Part shown: positions 25,913 through 35,400 of the stretch, one piece after another | Position numbering within the stretch: position 1 is the first letter of the stretch | Layout: the number at the start of each line of letters is the position of its first letter | Assembly: GCA_030949405.1 (NCBI GenBank) | Contig: JAUZSN010000002.1 | Location: 2,094,553-2,158,552 of the forward strand | Source: Methylococcales bacterium | GTDB taxonomy: Bacteria; Pseudomonadota; Gammaproteobacteria; Methylococcales; Methylomonadaceae | DNA: 64,000 nucleotides | Direction of reading: 5' to 3' | The notes under the pieces: model-generated | Databases searched by the model: none | Told to the model about the DNA's origin: nothing | Seen by the model: the letters and a program-made list of their open reading frames with translations, nothing else | Made by a program: the position numbers and the translations under genes

Positions 25913-26824
25913 ATGGCTCATAAAGATATTATCAGTAAACAAAGTATCAAGCGGATTGCTGTTGATATTGCTATTCATTTATTAAAGTTAAAAATAGATC
26001 CTAACGAAGTCGAACTCTTAACCACAGAACAACAGCGAATAGAAGAACGCCGTGCTGATTTAGTCGTCAAGTTGAAGCTTAAAAACAATCAAGCGTTTAT
26101 ATTGCACATCGAAATTCAAAGCAGCAACGATTCTAAAATGCCCCTGCGAATGATGCGCTATTATACGGATATTGCCCTTGCTAACCGTAAATTACCCATT
26201 AAACAATATGTCATTTATATAGGCCAAAAACCATTAAAAATGCATAGCGGCATCAAAGAACCTGATTGGCACTATTGTTATAACTTAATTGATATGAAGG
26301 ATGTTGATTGCCAAACATTAATGGCTCGAAATAACCCTGATGCGTTAGTTTTAGCAATTCTATGTGACTTTCAAGGTCGTGATGAACAAGAAATGGTCAA
26401 TCATATTGTGCTAGGTTTACATGAATTATTCAAAGATGATCCTAAGCAGTTTCGGGAATATTTAAGTATGGTTGATGTTTTAGCTGAAAATAGAAATCTG
26501 CAATCACACATAGAAAAGGCAAGTGAGATGATAACTCAAATAACTATTGAAAAATCTGGGCTTTATCAACTAGGAGCAAAACGCGGTGAAAAACGCGGTG
26601 AAAAACGCGGTGAAAAACGGGGTGAAATACGGGGTGAAATACGCGGTATCATTGCTACGCTACAGCAAAATATTATTAATATTCTGACCACACGCTTCCA
26701 AGAAATTCCAGAGCCTACCCATACTAAATTATTAAATATAAACAATATAGACCGCTTAAATAAATTATTAATTAGCGCAATTAGTATTGGTAACGTCGAA
26801 AATTTACTTGATGATGAGGTCTAA
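25913..26824 (+). CDS. Rpn/YhgA-like putative PD-(D/E)XK nuclease
   Basis: The 303-residue protein has the Rpn-family core: RRADLVVKLK (the D of the nuclease motif), then FILHIEIQSSND (ExQ), then MPLRMMRYYTDIAL and a later YNLIDMKDVD. Rpn proteins are recombination-promoting or defence-type nucleases related to PD-(D/E)XK enzymes and occur in many mobile copies. The C-terminal half contains a short repeated GEKR motif from a 12-bp tandem repeat (26579-26647) and then a DUF4351-like helical end. It lies directly upstream of narG without evident functional link. Confidence 0.82.
   Translation: MAHKDIISKQSIKRIAVDIAIHLLKLKIDPNEVELLTTEQQRIEERRADLVVKLKLKNNQAFILHIEIQSSNDSKMPLRMMRYYTDIALANRKLPIKQYVIYIGQKPLKMHSGIKEPDWHYCYNLIDMKDVDCQTLMARNNPDALVLAILCDFQGRDEQEMVNHIVLGLHELFKDDPKQFREYLSMVDVLAENRNLQSHIEKASEMITQITIEKSGLYQLGAKRGEKRGEKRGEKRGEIRGEIRGIIATLQQNIINILTTRFQEIPEPTHTKLLNINNIDRLNKLLISAISIGNVENLLDDEV
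26579..26647 (+). repeat. 12-bp tandem repeat inside the Rpn gene
   Basis: About six units of AAACGCGGTGAA-like sequence encode GEKRGEKRGEKRGEIRGEIRG. The last units drift (CGGGG, ATA). Length changes by multiples of 12 would stay in frame, so copy number could vary between strains. Confidence 0.85.
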
Positions 26825-26909
26825 CGATCTCTCAGTATAAACACGCATTACCTATCAATCGTATTCACATAAGTCTGAAAGCGATAAACGCCAACAAGGA
26901 GACAAATTA

Positions 26910-29900
26910 ATGAGTCATTTTCTCGACCGATTAAATTTTTTTAAAAAGACAAAAAGCACGTTTTCCAATGGTCATGGCATCGTCACCGATGAAAGTCGTC
27001 ATTGGGAAGATGGTTACCGTAATCGTTGGCGTTTTGACAAGGTTGTTCGTTCAACCCACGGAGTCAATTGTACGGGCGGCTGTTCTTGGAATGTCCATGT
27101 AAAAAATGGCTTAGTTGCCTTTGAAATGCAAGCAACGGATTATCCACGCACGCGTCCTGATCTACCCAATCATGAACCACGCGGCTGTCAACGCGGAGCT
27201 AGTTTTTCATGGTATTTATACAGCCCACATCGCGTTAAACATCCCATGATACGAGAACGTTTAGTCACGATTTATCGTGCTGAACGGGCAACGGGTAAAG
27301 ATCCTGTTGAAGCTTGGGGAGCGATTCAAAAAGATCCTGAGAAGCGTAAAAAATATACGGCTGTTAGAGGATTGGGCGGTTTTGTTCGCGCAGAATGGGA
27401 TGAGGTCAATGAAATCATGGCGGCAGCCAATGTTTACACCGCAAAAGAACATGGCCCTGATCGCATCGTAGGTTTTTCACCGATCCCTGCAATGTCGATG
27501 ATTAGTTATGCCGCAGGCAGTCGTTACTTATCGTTAATTGGGGGTGTGTGTTTATCCTTTTACGATTGGTATTGCGATTTACCGCCCGCCTCACCGCAAA
27601 CATGGGGCGAGCAAACGGATGTACCTGAGTCGGCTGATTGGTATAACTCAACATACTTAATCGTTGCGGGTGCAAATTTACCGATGACGCGTACGCCTGA
27701 TGCACATTTTTATTCAGAAGTGCGTTACAAAGGGACAAAAGTTGTTGCGATTGCGCCAGATTATGCAGAGTATGTTAAATTTGCCGATCTTTGGATGCCT
27801 GCAAAACAAGGCACGGATTCTGCGATTTTTCTTGCAATGGGGCATGTGGCTCTCAAAGAATTTTTCATCGACAATCAAAATGATTATTTTCAAGAATACG
27901 CACGGACCTATACCGATTTACCGATGTTAGTGATGCTAGAAGCGCATGATGAATCATTCACGACGGGACGTTTAGTTAGAGCGGCTGATTTTGATAATTC
28001 ATTAGGTGAAAAAAATAACCCTGAATGGAAAACAGTGGTTTTAGATGAAAAAACAGGGGATATTATTGCCCCTAATGGATCCGTTGGTTTTCGTTGGGGC
28101 GAAGAAGGAAAATGGAATTTATTGCCTAAAAAAGGCGACTTAGAAACTCACCCTCAATTAAGTTTAATTTCGGGTAATAACGATCGTGTCGAAGTTATTT
28201 TTCCAAGCTTTGATTCAGGCAAAGATTTAGGCATGAAACGTAACGTGCCTGCGAAAAAAATCATACTGAATGGCAAAGAAGTTATGGTTGCCACTGTTTT
28301 TGATTTACAAGTTGCTCAATATGGCATTGATCGTGGGTTAGGAGGCGATGTTGCTTTAGGTTATGACGATGCGAATACCCCGAACACACCTGCCTGGGCA
28401 GAGGCGATAACAGGGGTTAAACAAGCGGATATTATTCGTACAGGACGTGAGTTTGCTGATAATGCGGCAAAAACACGTGGTAAATCCATGGTTATTTTAG
28501 GCGCGGGTATCAATCATTGGTATCACAATGATATGAACTATCGCGCTATTATGAATCTATTACACATGTGTGGTTGTGTCGGTCAAAGTGGCGGCGGTTG
28601 GGCGCATTATGTTGGACAAGAAAAATTACGTCCTCAAGCAGGTTGGTTACCTGTTGCCTTTGGTTTAGATTGGCATCGCCCCCCACGTCACATGAATGGG
28701 ACTACTTTCTTCTACTTTCATACCGACCAATGGCGTTATGAGCGTTTAGATGCGGATGGTTTATTAGCAGCGAATGCTAAGGAAAAATACAAGGGCAGTA
28801 ATTTAGCGGATTATAACGTCGTCTCACAACGGTTAGGCTGGTTACCTTCAGCCCCGCATTTTAATAAAAATCCTTTAGAAATTTGCAAAGAGGCGATGGC
28901 TGCTGGGGCAGATGATGAAAAAAGCATTGCGGATTATGTGGTCGAAAAACTTAAAAGTGGCGACATTGCCTTTGCTGCTGAAGATATTGATGCCGAAGAA
29001 AATCACCCGCGTAATTTATTCGTTTGGCGAGCCAATTTATTAGGCTCTAGTGCCAAAGGGCATGAATATTTTCTGAAACATTTACTCGGTGCGCAAAATG
29101 GAGTAATGCAAGATGTAGTGCAAGATGCCAAAGGTAATGAAATTAAATGGCATAAAGACGCGCCGATTGCAAAACTTGATTTAATGGTTGATATTAATTT
29201 TCGGATGAATTCCACAGGCGCGTATTCGGATATTGTTTTACCGACCGCGACTTGGTATGAAAAAGATGATTTAAATACCACCGATATGCACCCCTTCATC
29301 CATCCTCTCGCCGAAGCTGTTAACCCTGGTTGGGAATCTAAATCGGATTGGCAAATTTTTAAAACCTTAGCGGAACATTTTTCACCGTTAGCGGAAAAAC
29401 ATTTAGGCACCCAAAAAGATCTAGTCGCCTTACCCATGTTACATGATACCCCCGCGGAATTAGCACAACCGATGGAGGTTAAAGATTGGAAACGAGGCGA
29501 ATGTGAGCCGATTCCAGGTAAAACTTTACCGATTTTAAAAGTCGTTGATCGTGATTTTGGGAATACTTATAAAAAATTTACCGCTCTAGGCCCTTTAATA
29601 CCTAAGTTAGGTAATAATGTCAAAGGGATCGACTGGACTACGGATAAAGAATACGAGCATTTAAAAGAAATTTGTTACACCATTCAAGAGGAAGGAATTT
29701 CAAAAGGAATGCCTTCGTTAGAAAAAGATATTAATGTTTGTGAAACAATTTTAGCCTTAGCCCCTGAAACCAATGGCGAAGTTGCGGTTAGATCATGGGA
29801 TGCGTTAAGTAAAAAAACGGGGATAGATCACGGGCATTTAGCTAAATCGCGTGAAGATGACAAAATCACCTTTCGTGATATTAAAGCCCAACCGCGTAAA

Positions 29901-30686
29901 ATTATTACTGCGCCAACGTGGAGTGGTATTGAATCAGAAAAAGTCAGTTATAACGCGGGTTATACCAATATTCATGAGCATATTCCTTTTAGAACTTTAA
30001 CAGGTCGAGCTCAATTTTATCAAGATCATCAATGGATGCGTGATTTTGGTGAATCCTTTTGTACTTATCGGCCCCCTGTGGATTTAAGTGCGACCCAAGG
30101 GATTGAAAAAATCATCAAAGATAAGCCACATTTAACCTTAAATTGGATTACGCCCCATTCTAAATGGGGAATTCATAGTACTTACAGTGATAATTTACGG
30201 ATGTTGACGTTATTCCGTGGAGGCCCTGGGGTTTGGGTCTCGGAAGTTGATGCGAAGTCTATTGATTTAGAAGATGGGGATTGGGTTGAAGCGTTAAATA
30301 CCAATGGTGCGACGATGGCACGTGTTATTGTGAGTCAACGCATTCCAGAAGGGATGGCGATGATGTATCACGCGCAAGAGAAACATATTAATACCCCAGG
30401 GGCGAAGTCATCGGGCAAACGCGGCGGTATTTTAAATAGTGTTACTCGTATTACGGTTAAACCGACACACATGATTGGGGGTTATGCTCAATTGAGTTAT
30501 GGTTTTAATTACTATGGTACGGTTGGGTCTCAACGTGATGAGTTTGTGGTGTTACATAAAATTGAAGATCAAGATATAGATTGGTTGGAACGTGAATTAA
30601 CGCCCGAACGGGAAGCTCAATTAAATCCTGAAGGCATTCATCAAGCCCCTTATGTTCAAGATGATGAGCCAGAACCTGAAGTTTAA
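26910..30686 (+). CDS. narG: NarG, membrane-bound nitrate reductase alpha subunit
   Basis: The 1258-residue protein is a full-length NarG. The N-terminal STHGVNCTGGCSW with a downstream GCQRGAS supplies the His and three Cys of the FS0 cluster. YDWYCDLPPASPQTWGEQTD holds the molybdenum-ligand aspartate. The C-terminal molybdopterin-binding region contains NWITPHSKWGIHSTYSDN. It reduces nitrate to nitrite with quinol electrons supplied through NarH and NarI. No narH, narJ or narI follows; instead insertion-sequence debris begins 200 bases downstream. AAGGAG precedes the ATG. Unless the partners are elsewhere, NarG alone cannot form the enzyme. Confidence 0.96.
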   Translation: MSHFLDRLNFFKKTKSTFSNGHGIVTDESRHWEDGYRNRWRFDKVVRSTHGVNCTGGCSWNVHVKNGLVAFEMQATDYPRTRPDLPNHEPRGCQRGASFSWYLYSPHRVKHPMIRERLVTIYRAERATGKDPVEAWGAIQKDPEKRKKYTAVRGLGGFVRAEWDEVNEIMAAANVYTAKEHGPDRIVGFSPIPAMSMISYAAGSRYLSLIGGVCLSFYDWYCDLPPASPQTWGEQTDVPESADWYNSTYLIVAGANLPMTRTPDAHFYSEVRYKGTKVVAIAPDYAEYVKFADLWMPAKQGTDSAIFLAMGHVALKEFFIDNQNDYFQEYARTYTDLPMLVMLEAHDESFTTGRLVRAADFDNSLGEKNNPEWKTVVLDEKTGDIIAPNGSVGFRWGEEGKWNLLPKKGDLETHPQLSLISGNNDRVEVIFPSFDSGKDLGMKRNVPAKKIILNGKEVMVATVFDLQVAQYGIDRGLGGDVALGYDDANTPNTPAWAEAITGVKQADIIRTGREFADNAAKTRGKSMVILGAGINHWYHNDMNYRAIMNLLHMCGCVGQSGGGWAHYVGQEKLRPQAGWLPVAFGLDWHRPPRHMNGTTFFYFHTDQWRYERLDADGLLAANAKEKYKGSNLADYNVVSQRLGWLPSAPHFNKNPLEICKEAMAAGADDEKSIADYVVEKLKSGDIAFAAEDIDAEENHPRNLFVWRANLLGSSAKGHEYFLKHLLGAQNGVMQDVVQDAKGNEIKWHKDAPIAKLDLMVDINFRMNSTGAYSDIVLPTATWYEKDDLNTTDMHPFIHPLAEAVNPGWESKSDWQIFKTLAEHFSPLAEKHLGTQKDLVALPMLHDTPAELAQPMEVKDWKRGECEPIPGKTLPILKVVDRDFGNTYKKFTALGPLIPKLGNNVKGIDWTTDKEYEHLKEICYTIQEEGISKGMPSLEKDINVCETILALAPETNGEVAVRSWDALSKKTGIDHGHLAKSREDDKITFRDIKAQPRKIITAPTWSGIESEKVSYNAGYTNIHEHIPFRTLTGRAQFYQDHQWMRDFGESFCTYRPPVDLSATQGIEKIIKDKPHLTLNWITPHSKWGIHSTYSDNLRMLTLFRGGPGVWVSEVDAKSIDLEDGDWVEALNTNGATMARVIVSQRIPEGMAMMYHAQEKHINTPGAKSSGKRGGILNSVTRITVKPTHMIGGYAQLSYGFNYYGTVGSQRDEFVVLHKIEDQDIDWLERELTPEREAQLNPEGIHQAPYVQDDEPEPEV

Positions 30687-30703
30687 GGTTTTGTAAATAA
30701 AAG

Positions 30704-30728
30704 AAAGGGTGATTTATTCACCCTTTTT
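30704..30728 (+). terminator. Rho-independent terminator after narG
   Basis: AAGGGTGA and TCACCCTT form a stem around TTTAT, followed by a T-run. Its position 18 bases after the narG stop means narG is terminated as a single gene, so the loss of narHJI is not simply an unseen continuation. Confidence 0.85.
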
Positions 30729-30887
30729 TTATTTTAATCCTATATTGCAATGCCTTTGCCAAACGGACAGAATTAGTCTCTAAAAACAAAAATAGTCAAA
30801 TTAAGTAAAATTCTAGGAGTTTGTCGGACTTTTAGTCTTTCTGCTACAATTTATAGCTAATATACTTAAAATTAAGATTGCCTTAAA

Positions 30888-31199
30888 ATGAGTCAGAAAT
30901 TCATAAAAATAGATAGACGCGAGCCAATTGTCTTACCTGATAATTTAGTGGAATGGTTAAAGGATGACGATTTAGCTATTTTTATAATTGATGTCGTTGA
31001 GCAATTGGATACTCGTGTGATAGAAAATGCTTATAAACGTGGAGGAAGTAAGGGGTATCCGCCGAAAATGATGTTAGCTTTACTCTTTTATTGCTATGCC
31101 AAGGGCATATTTTCCAGTCGTAAAATAGAAAGAGCAATCTATGAGTTAATTCCCGTATTGTATATTGCTTCTGGCTTGCATCCTGACCACGATAGCATC
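30888..31199 (+). pseudogene. IS1182-like transposase, truncated after about 104 residues
   Basis: The reading frame starts MSQKFIKIDR and contains GGSKGYPPKMMLALLFYCYAKGIFSSRKIERA, the conserved N-terminal DNA-binding segment of IS1182-type transposases (YxPxxMLxxLLYxYxxGxxSSRxIE). It then runs into the inverted right end of an IS66 element at 31200, so the DDE catalytic region is missing. An IS66 copy seems to have inserted into or recombined with this older insertion sequence. No other part of the element is visible downstream. Confidence 0.8.
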
Positions 31200-31440
31200 G
31201 TATCTACTTTAAATTTCAGGGTAAAACAAATATCAGACCTGCAAACTTTGCGCTTTTTGAGCGATAAGATTCGCCATAGACGGCATTTTGAATTCACCAC
31301 TAACTCGGTCATAAACATAATCATAAAAACTCACGGCTAGTTTTTTAGCCGTTTCAGCAAGACTCATAAAACTGTCTTTGATTTTCGTGCCTTTCTCATT
31401 TCGAGTCTGGAAGCTTATGTCTCGCGCACGCGCTTGTCTT
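31200..31440 (-). mobile_element. Inverted 241-bp right-end fragment of the IS66 element
   Basis: This stretch is the reverse complement of 7306-7546 of the first IS66 copy, including its terminal repeat. It butts directly onto the left end of a second IS66 copy at 31441. The arrangement looks like a one-ended or intramolecular transposition product. Confidence 0.9.
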
Positions 31441-32535
31441 GTATCTACTTTAAATCTCAGGGTAAAGATAAAATTTCTAAAATAGATTTGACAACATATC
31501 ATAAAAGAACGAACATTTACATACTTTGAATATCCACGACCGACAGGCTGAAACTAACGCCATTTATCAAGCAATCGCTCAAATTGAAAGTAGCGAAGCG
31601 CAGGATATTGTCAAAAAAATATTCAATCTTATTGAACGCTTAGCCAGTGATAAATTGTCTTTAGAAACTGAATTACAGCAACTTCGTGACGAGGTTAATC
31701 GCTTGAAAGGTGAGCAGGGAAAGCCTGATATCAAACCCAATAAAAATAATAAGGGTGATGATATTTCATCCGAAGACGAACGTAAAAAAAGCACAAGTTG
31801 ACGCGCAAAAAGAAACTAATAACGACACTGAAAATACGGACTCGGATAAGAAAAAACGCCGCCGTAAACCCAAGATCCCACGAGTTAAAATCGACCAAAC
31901 GCTAAAATGCCTACTCGACAAAACTGGCTTGCCTAGCGACTTAGTATCTAAAGGCTTTTTCGTAGCTTAATTCCCATGCTTAAGTCTCAGGAAAAAAAGC
32001 GAACTTTATCGCAGCGGTATTCTCAACAGTGATTACGGGCAGATTGATGATACCAGTGCGCGAGTCAACGGTGATAACCACTATTGTCAGGTGGTCTGCA
32101 ATGACTTGTTTACCGCTTATTTCACCACCAAACACAAAAACCGTTTATCGGTTCTGGACGTGCTGACCGATTATGCGCCACGCCATTATATCTACAATCA
32201 ACAAGCTCAATCCTTGCTTGACGAGTTCAAGTTAGCTGATAAAGCGCGGGCAAAAGTTGATGCTCAAATACCTGTTAATACAGTGATGAATCAAGAAGAC
32301 AAGCGCGTGCGCGAGACATAAGCTTCCAGACTCGAAATGAGAAAGGCACGAAAATCAAAGACAGTTTTATGAGTCTTGCTGAAACGGCTAAAAAACTAGC
32401 CGTGAGTTTTTATGATTATGTTTATGACCGAGTTAGTGGTGAATTCAAAATGCCGTCTATGGCGAATCTTATCGCTCAAAAAGCGCAAAGTTTGCAGGTC
32501 TGATATTTGTTTTACCCTGAAATTTAAAGTAGATC
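31441..32535 (+). mobile_element. Internally deleted IS66-family element
   Basis: The left 26-bp end at 31441 and the right end near 32535 match the intact element at 5715-7546. At least three internal segments are missing: around equivalents of 6230-6370, of 6400-6500, and of 6812-7300. It is therefore non-autonomous and MITE-like. The last bases read AGATCC instead of AGATAC, so the right tip is altered. No 8-bp target duplication is visible around the composite. Confidence 0.88.
31526..32503 (+). pseudogene. Decayed IS66-type transposase
   Basis: Pieces of the same protein as at 5800-7513 can be followed: the N-terminal coiled coil, the Arg/Lys-rich linker in another frame, part of the catalytic domain (NDLFTAYFTTKHKNRLSVLDV) and the C-terminal KKLAVSFYDYVYDRV end. 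The first frame breaks at a run of seven A, where the intact reading needs six; the other copy has five. Large deletions remove the rest of the catalytic core. No product is expected. Confidence 0.85.
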
Positions 32536-32556
32536 CATGCTTTACTTATTAATTTA

Positions 32557-33564
32557 ATGAACGACCATAACAATCAAGCCTATCAACTCAATCAAATTGA
32601 TTATTTTTACAAAAAAAATAGCGGGTTTAACTTAACACTCCCAACATTAAACATTCCCGCTCAAAAAATTACCGCTTTAATGGGCGATAATGGCAGCGGT
32701 AAAAGTACCTTACTCAAATTATTAGGCTTATTAGAACGCCCCAAGCAAGGAAGCCTAAAATTCTTTAATACCCCAGTGACGTTAAAACAACACACCTATT
32801 TTCGTAGACAAATCGGCTTTTTAGCACAAAAACCCTATCTCTTTAGAGGGTCGGTAAATGACAACCTGCGTTTAATCTTAAAAATCCATCAAATTCCAAA
32901 CAATCAACACCGCGCTAAAATAACCACTATTTTAGAGCAACTAACCCTAGATAACCTCCAAGAACATCCTGCAAAAATGCTATCAGGGGGCCAATTACAA
33001 AAAGTTGCCCTCGCACGCGCCTTAATCACCCAACCTAAAGTCCTATTAATGGATGAACCGTTTAGCTACTTAGATCAAACAAGCAGCCAATTATTAGAAC
33101 AATTTATTTTAAATTATGTGATAAATACTCAAAATACACTGATCTTTAGTACCCACAACCGTTTACAAGGCTTGGCCATTGCCGATAATATGATTTCATT
33201 AGCCAAGGGGAGGCAAATTGAATCCCCCTTAGTTAATTTGTTTAAGGGCATCTTTGAGGCGGGTTATTTTAAAACAGCGCATTTAACGATATTAGCGACA
33301 AAATCATTCGATTCGTCAACGCATATTTCAATAGATCCCCGTGATATTGTCTTATCAAAAAACCGTTTAAATTCAAGTATGCAGAATCAATATCAAGGTC
33401 GTGTGATTGCAATTACGAAGGAGAATGAATTAGTTCGTGTGAGTGTCAATGCAGGGGATATTTTTCAGGTTATGATTACTCAAGAGGCTCTAACGGGATT
33501 AGACTTGAGGTTAACCGCTCTTATTTGGATGAGTTTTAAAGCGAATGCAGTCGTAATCGTTTAG
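32557..33564 (+). CDS. ABC transporter ATPase of the tungstate/molybdate type
   Basis: The 335-residue protein is an ABC ATPase: MGDNGSGKSTLLK Walker A, LSGGQLQKVALARAL signature, VLLMDEPFSYLD Walker B, STHNR switch. It has a C-terminal TOBE/mop-like oxyanion-binding end (about 260-335, with MQNQYQGRVIAITKENELVRVSVNAG). This combination fits TupC/ModC-type importers that supply Mo or W to molybdopterin enzymes such as NarG. The start is close to the IS66 end, only about 22 bases away, with no clear ribosome-binding site. The permease and binding protein are absent, so upstream genes were probably lost at the IS junction. Confidence 0.8.
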   Translation: MNDHNNQAYQLNQIDYFYKKNSGFNLTLPTLNIPAQKITALMGDNGSGKSTLLKLLGLLERPKQGSLKFFNTPVTLKQHTYFRRQIGFLAQKPYLFRGSVNDNLRLILKIHQIPNNQHRAKITTILEQLTLDNLQEHPAKMLSGGQLQKVALARALITQPKVLLMDEPFSYLDQTSSQLLEQFILNYVINTQNTLIFSTHNRLQGLAIADNMISLAKGRQIESPLVNLFKGIFEAGYFKTAHLTILATKSFDSSTHISIDPRDIVLSKNRLNSSMQNQYQGRVIAITKENELVRVSVNAGDIFQVMITQEALTGLDLRLTALIWMSFKANAVVIV

Positions 33565-33591
33565 AAAGCCACTTTTTTATAAAATTAAAGT

Positions 33592-33713
33592 GGCTACTAA
33601 TTTAAGATGGGATATTACAGGGCGAGGCTTAACCGCTTGTCCTGAGTTCAGTCGAAGGGCAGACGGTTAAGCCGTTCCTACTTCGATAAGCTCACACGAA
33701 TGGGTTGGTAGCC
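33592..33713. repeat. Short palindromic repeat element, copy B
   Basis: A 122-bp unit starts GGCTACTAATTTAAGA and ends GGTTGGTAGCC, with inner GAGGCTTAACC...GGTTAAGCC arms. The outer and inner motifs match the 72-bp element at 11939-12010; this copy carries extra sequence in its middle. It lies between convergent genes. Confidence 0.6.
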
Positions 33714-33746
33714 ATTAAAGTTAAGTGGCTCTTAACGCGGTTTAGA

Positions 33747-35243
33747 CTAGGCTTTAGCGCGCATGTGAGGAAATAATAAAACATCACGAATTGACGGCGC
33801 GTCAGTAAATAGCATCACCAAACGATCTATGCCAATGCCTTCGCCTGCTGTGGGCGGCATTCCATATTCTAATGCCGTAATATAATCACTATCATAGTGC
33901 ATAGCTTCATCATCGCCCGCGTCTTTTTCATTCACTTGTTGCTGAAAACGCTGCGCTTGGTCTTCGGAATCATTTAATTCGGTAAATCCATTGGCAATTT
34001 CACGACCTCCGACAAAAAACTCAAAGCGATCCGTCACATGAGGGTCATCATCATTACGGCGGGCAAGTGGGGAAACTTCGACAGGATAAGCGGTAATAAA
34101 CGTTGGATTCATTAACCGATGCTCAACGGTTTTTTCAAAAATTTCAATTTGAACTTTTCCTAACCCATAACTCTCTTTAATAGGAATACTAAGTTTTTCG
34201 GCCACGTCGATAGCCGCCTCACGCGTTGAAAGATTATCTAATGTTAATTCTGGATTGAAATGTAAAATAGACTCCACCACCGTCATGCGTACAAAGGGCT
34301 GACCAAAATCATAGGTTTCCCCTTGATAGCTGACTTGAGTTGACTCACCAATATCCAGTGCAATGCCTTGTAACATCGCTTCGGTTAAATCCATTAATTC
34401 GCCGTATTCCGCGTAGGCTTGATAAAACTCAAGCATGGTAAATTCAGGATTATGTCGTGATGATAAGCCTTCGTTCCGAAAATTACGATTAACTTCAAAA
34501 ACACGCTCAAATCCACCAACAACAAGGCGTTTTAAATAGAGTTCGGGCGCAACGCGTAAATATAAGTCCATATCGAGCGCATTATGATGGGTGGTGAACG
34601 GTTTTGCCGTCGCGCCGCCTGGAATTGTTTGCATCATCGGGGTTTCGACTTCCATGAATTGCCGTTCCGTTAAAAATTGGCGAATATAACTCACTATTTT
34701 TGAACGAATAACAAAATTTTTACGCGAATCAGGATTCATGATTAAATCTAAATACCGTTGTCGATATTTAATTTCTTGATCGGTAATGCCATGAAATTTT
34801 TCAGGTAACGGGCGTAAGGCTTTGGTCAAGAGACGAATCGCATCGACTCGAATACTTAATTCCCCTACTTTGGTTTTAAATAAAACGCCTTCACAACCAA
34901 TAATATCGCCAATATCCCATTTTTTAAATTGGGTATTATAAAAACCTTCGGGTAAGGTGTCACGGGTGACATAAAGTTGAATTTTAGAGGACATATCTTG
35001 AATATGGGCAAAACTCGCTTTCCCCATAATACGGCGGGTCATAATGCGTCCCGCTAATTTAACTCTAATCGGCGTTTCGTCTAATTCTTCTTTGGTTTGA
35101 TCGCTGTAAGTGGCTAATAATTCACTGGCAAGATGTTCGCGGCGAAAATCAGTCGGAAAAGCAATGCTTTCTTCACGCAAAAGAGTAAGTTTTTCACGAC
35201 GTTGTTTAATTTGGATTTGTTCGTCTGGTTGGCTTTCTGACAT
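33747..35243 (-). CDS. lysS: Lysyl-tRNA synthetase, class II
   Basis: The 498-residue protein has an N-terminal OB-fold anticodon-binding domain ([23 protein letters not shown]), then class II motif 1 ([27 protein letters not shown]), motif 2 ([23 protein letters not shown]) and motif 3 ([13 protein letters not shown]). It charges tRNA-Lys in the cytoplasm. Length and motifs are typical and the start at 35243 fits. It follows ppiD on the same strand after about 160 bases with no gene between. Confidence 0.97.
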   Translation of the reverse strand: MSESQPDEQIQIKQRREKLTLLREESIAFPTDFRREHLASELLATYSDQTKEELDETPIRVKLAGRIMTRRIMGKASFAHIQDMSSKIQLYVTRDTLPEGFYNTQFKKWDIGDIIGCEGVLFKTKVGELSIRVDAIRLLTKALRPLPEKFHGITDQEIKYRQRYLDLIMNPDSRKNFVIRSKIVSYIRQFLTERQFMEVETPMMQTIPGGATAKPFTTHHNALDMDLYLRVAPELYLKRLVVGGFERVFEVNRNFRNEGLSSRHNPEFTMLEFYQAYAEYGELMDLTEAMLQGIALDIGESTQVSYQGETYDFGQPFVRMTVVESILHFNPELTLDNLSTREAAIDVAEKLSIPIKESYGLGKVQIEIFEKTVEHRLMNPTFITAYPVEVSPLARRNDDDPHVTDRFEFFVGGREIANGFTELNDSEDQAQRFQQQVNEKDAGDDEAMHYDSDYITALEYGMPPTAGEGIGIDRLVMLFTDAPSIRDVLLFPHMRAKA

Positions 35244-35400
35244 GTTTTTAGTAAGGTTGGCTAAACGATAAGGGGTAAGAGGAAATTAATTAAAGAGTGA
35301 TTTAAGACTGAAACTTTAATAATTTCCAAAACGCACACGGGGTAGGGTGGGCAATGCCCACTCTACCCAATTTAAATGGAGTCAATAGGCGTTCTTATTT

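Noticed and set aside
26579-26647. CRISPR-like array
   Set aside because: Units are 12 bp, contiguous with no spacers, and in frame within a coding gene.
29003-29437. 144-codon minus-strand frame inside narG
   Set aside because: It is fully contained within an intact, strongly recognised gene on the other strand and has no recognisable features.
31139-31502. Two minus-strand frames over the IS66 end
   Set aside because: They are the C-terminus of the inverted IS66 transposase fragment and its junction with older IS sequence, not separate genes.
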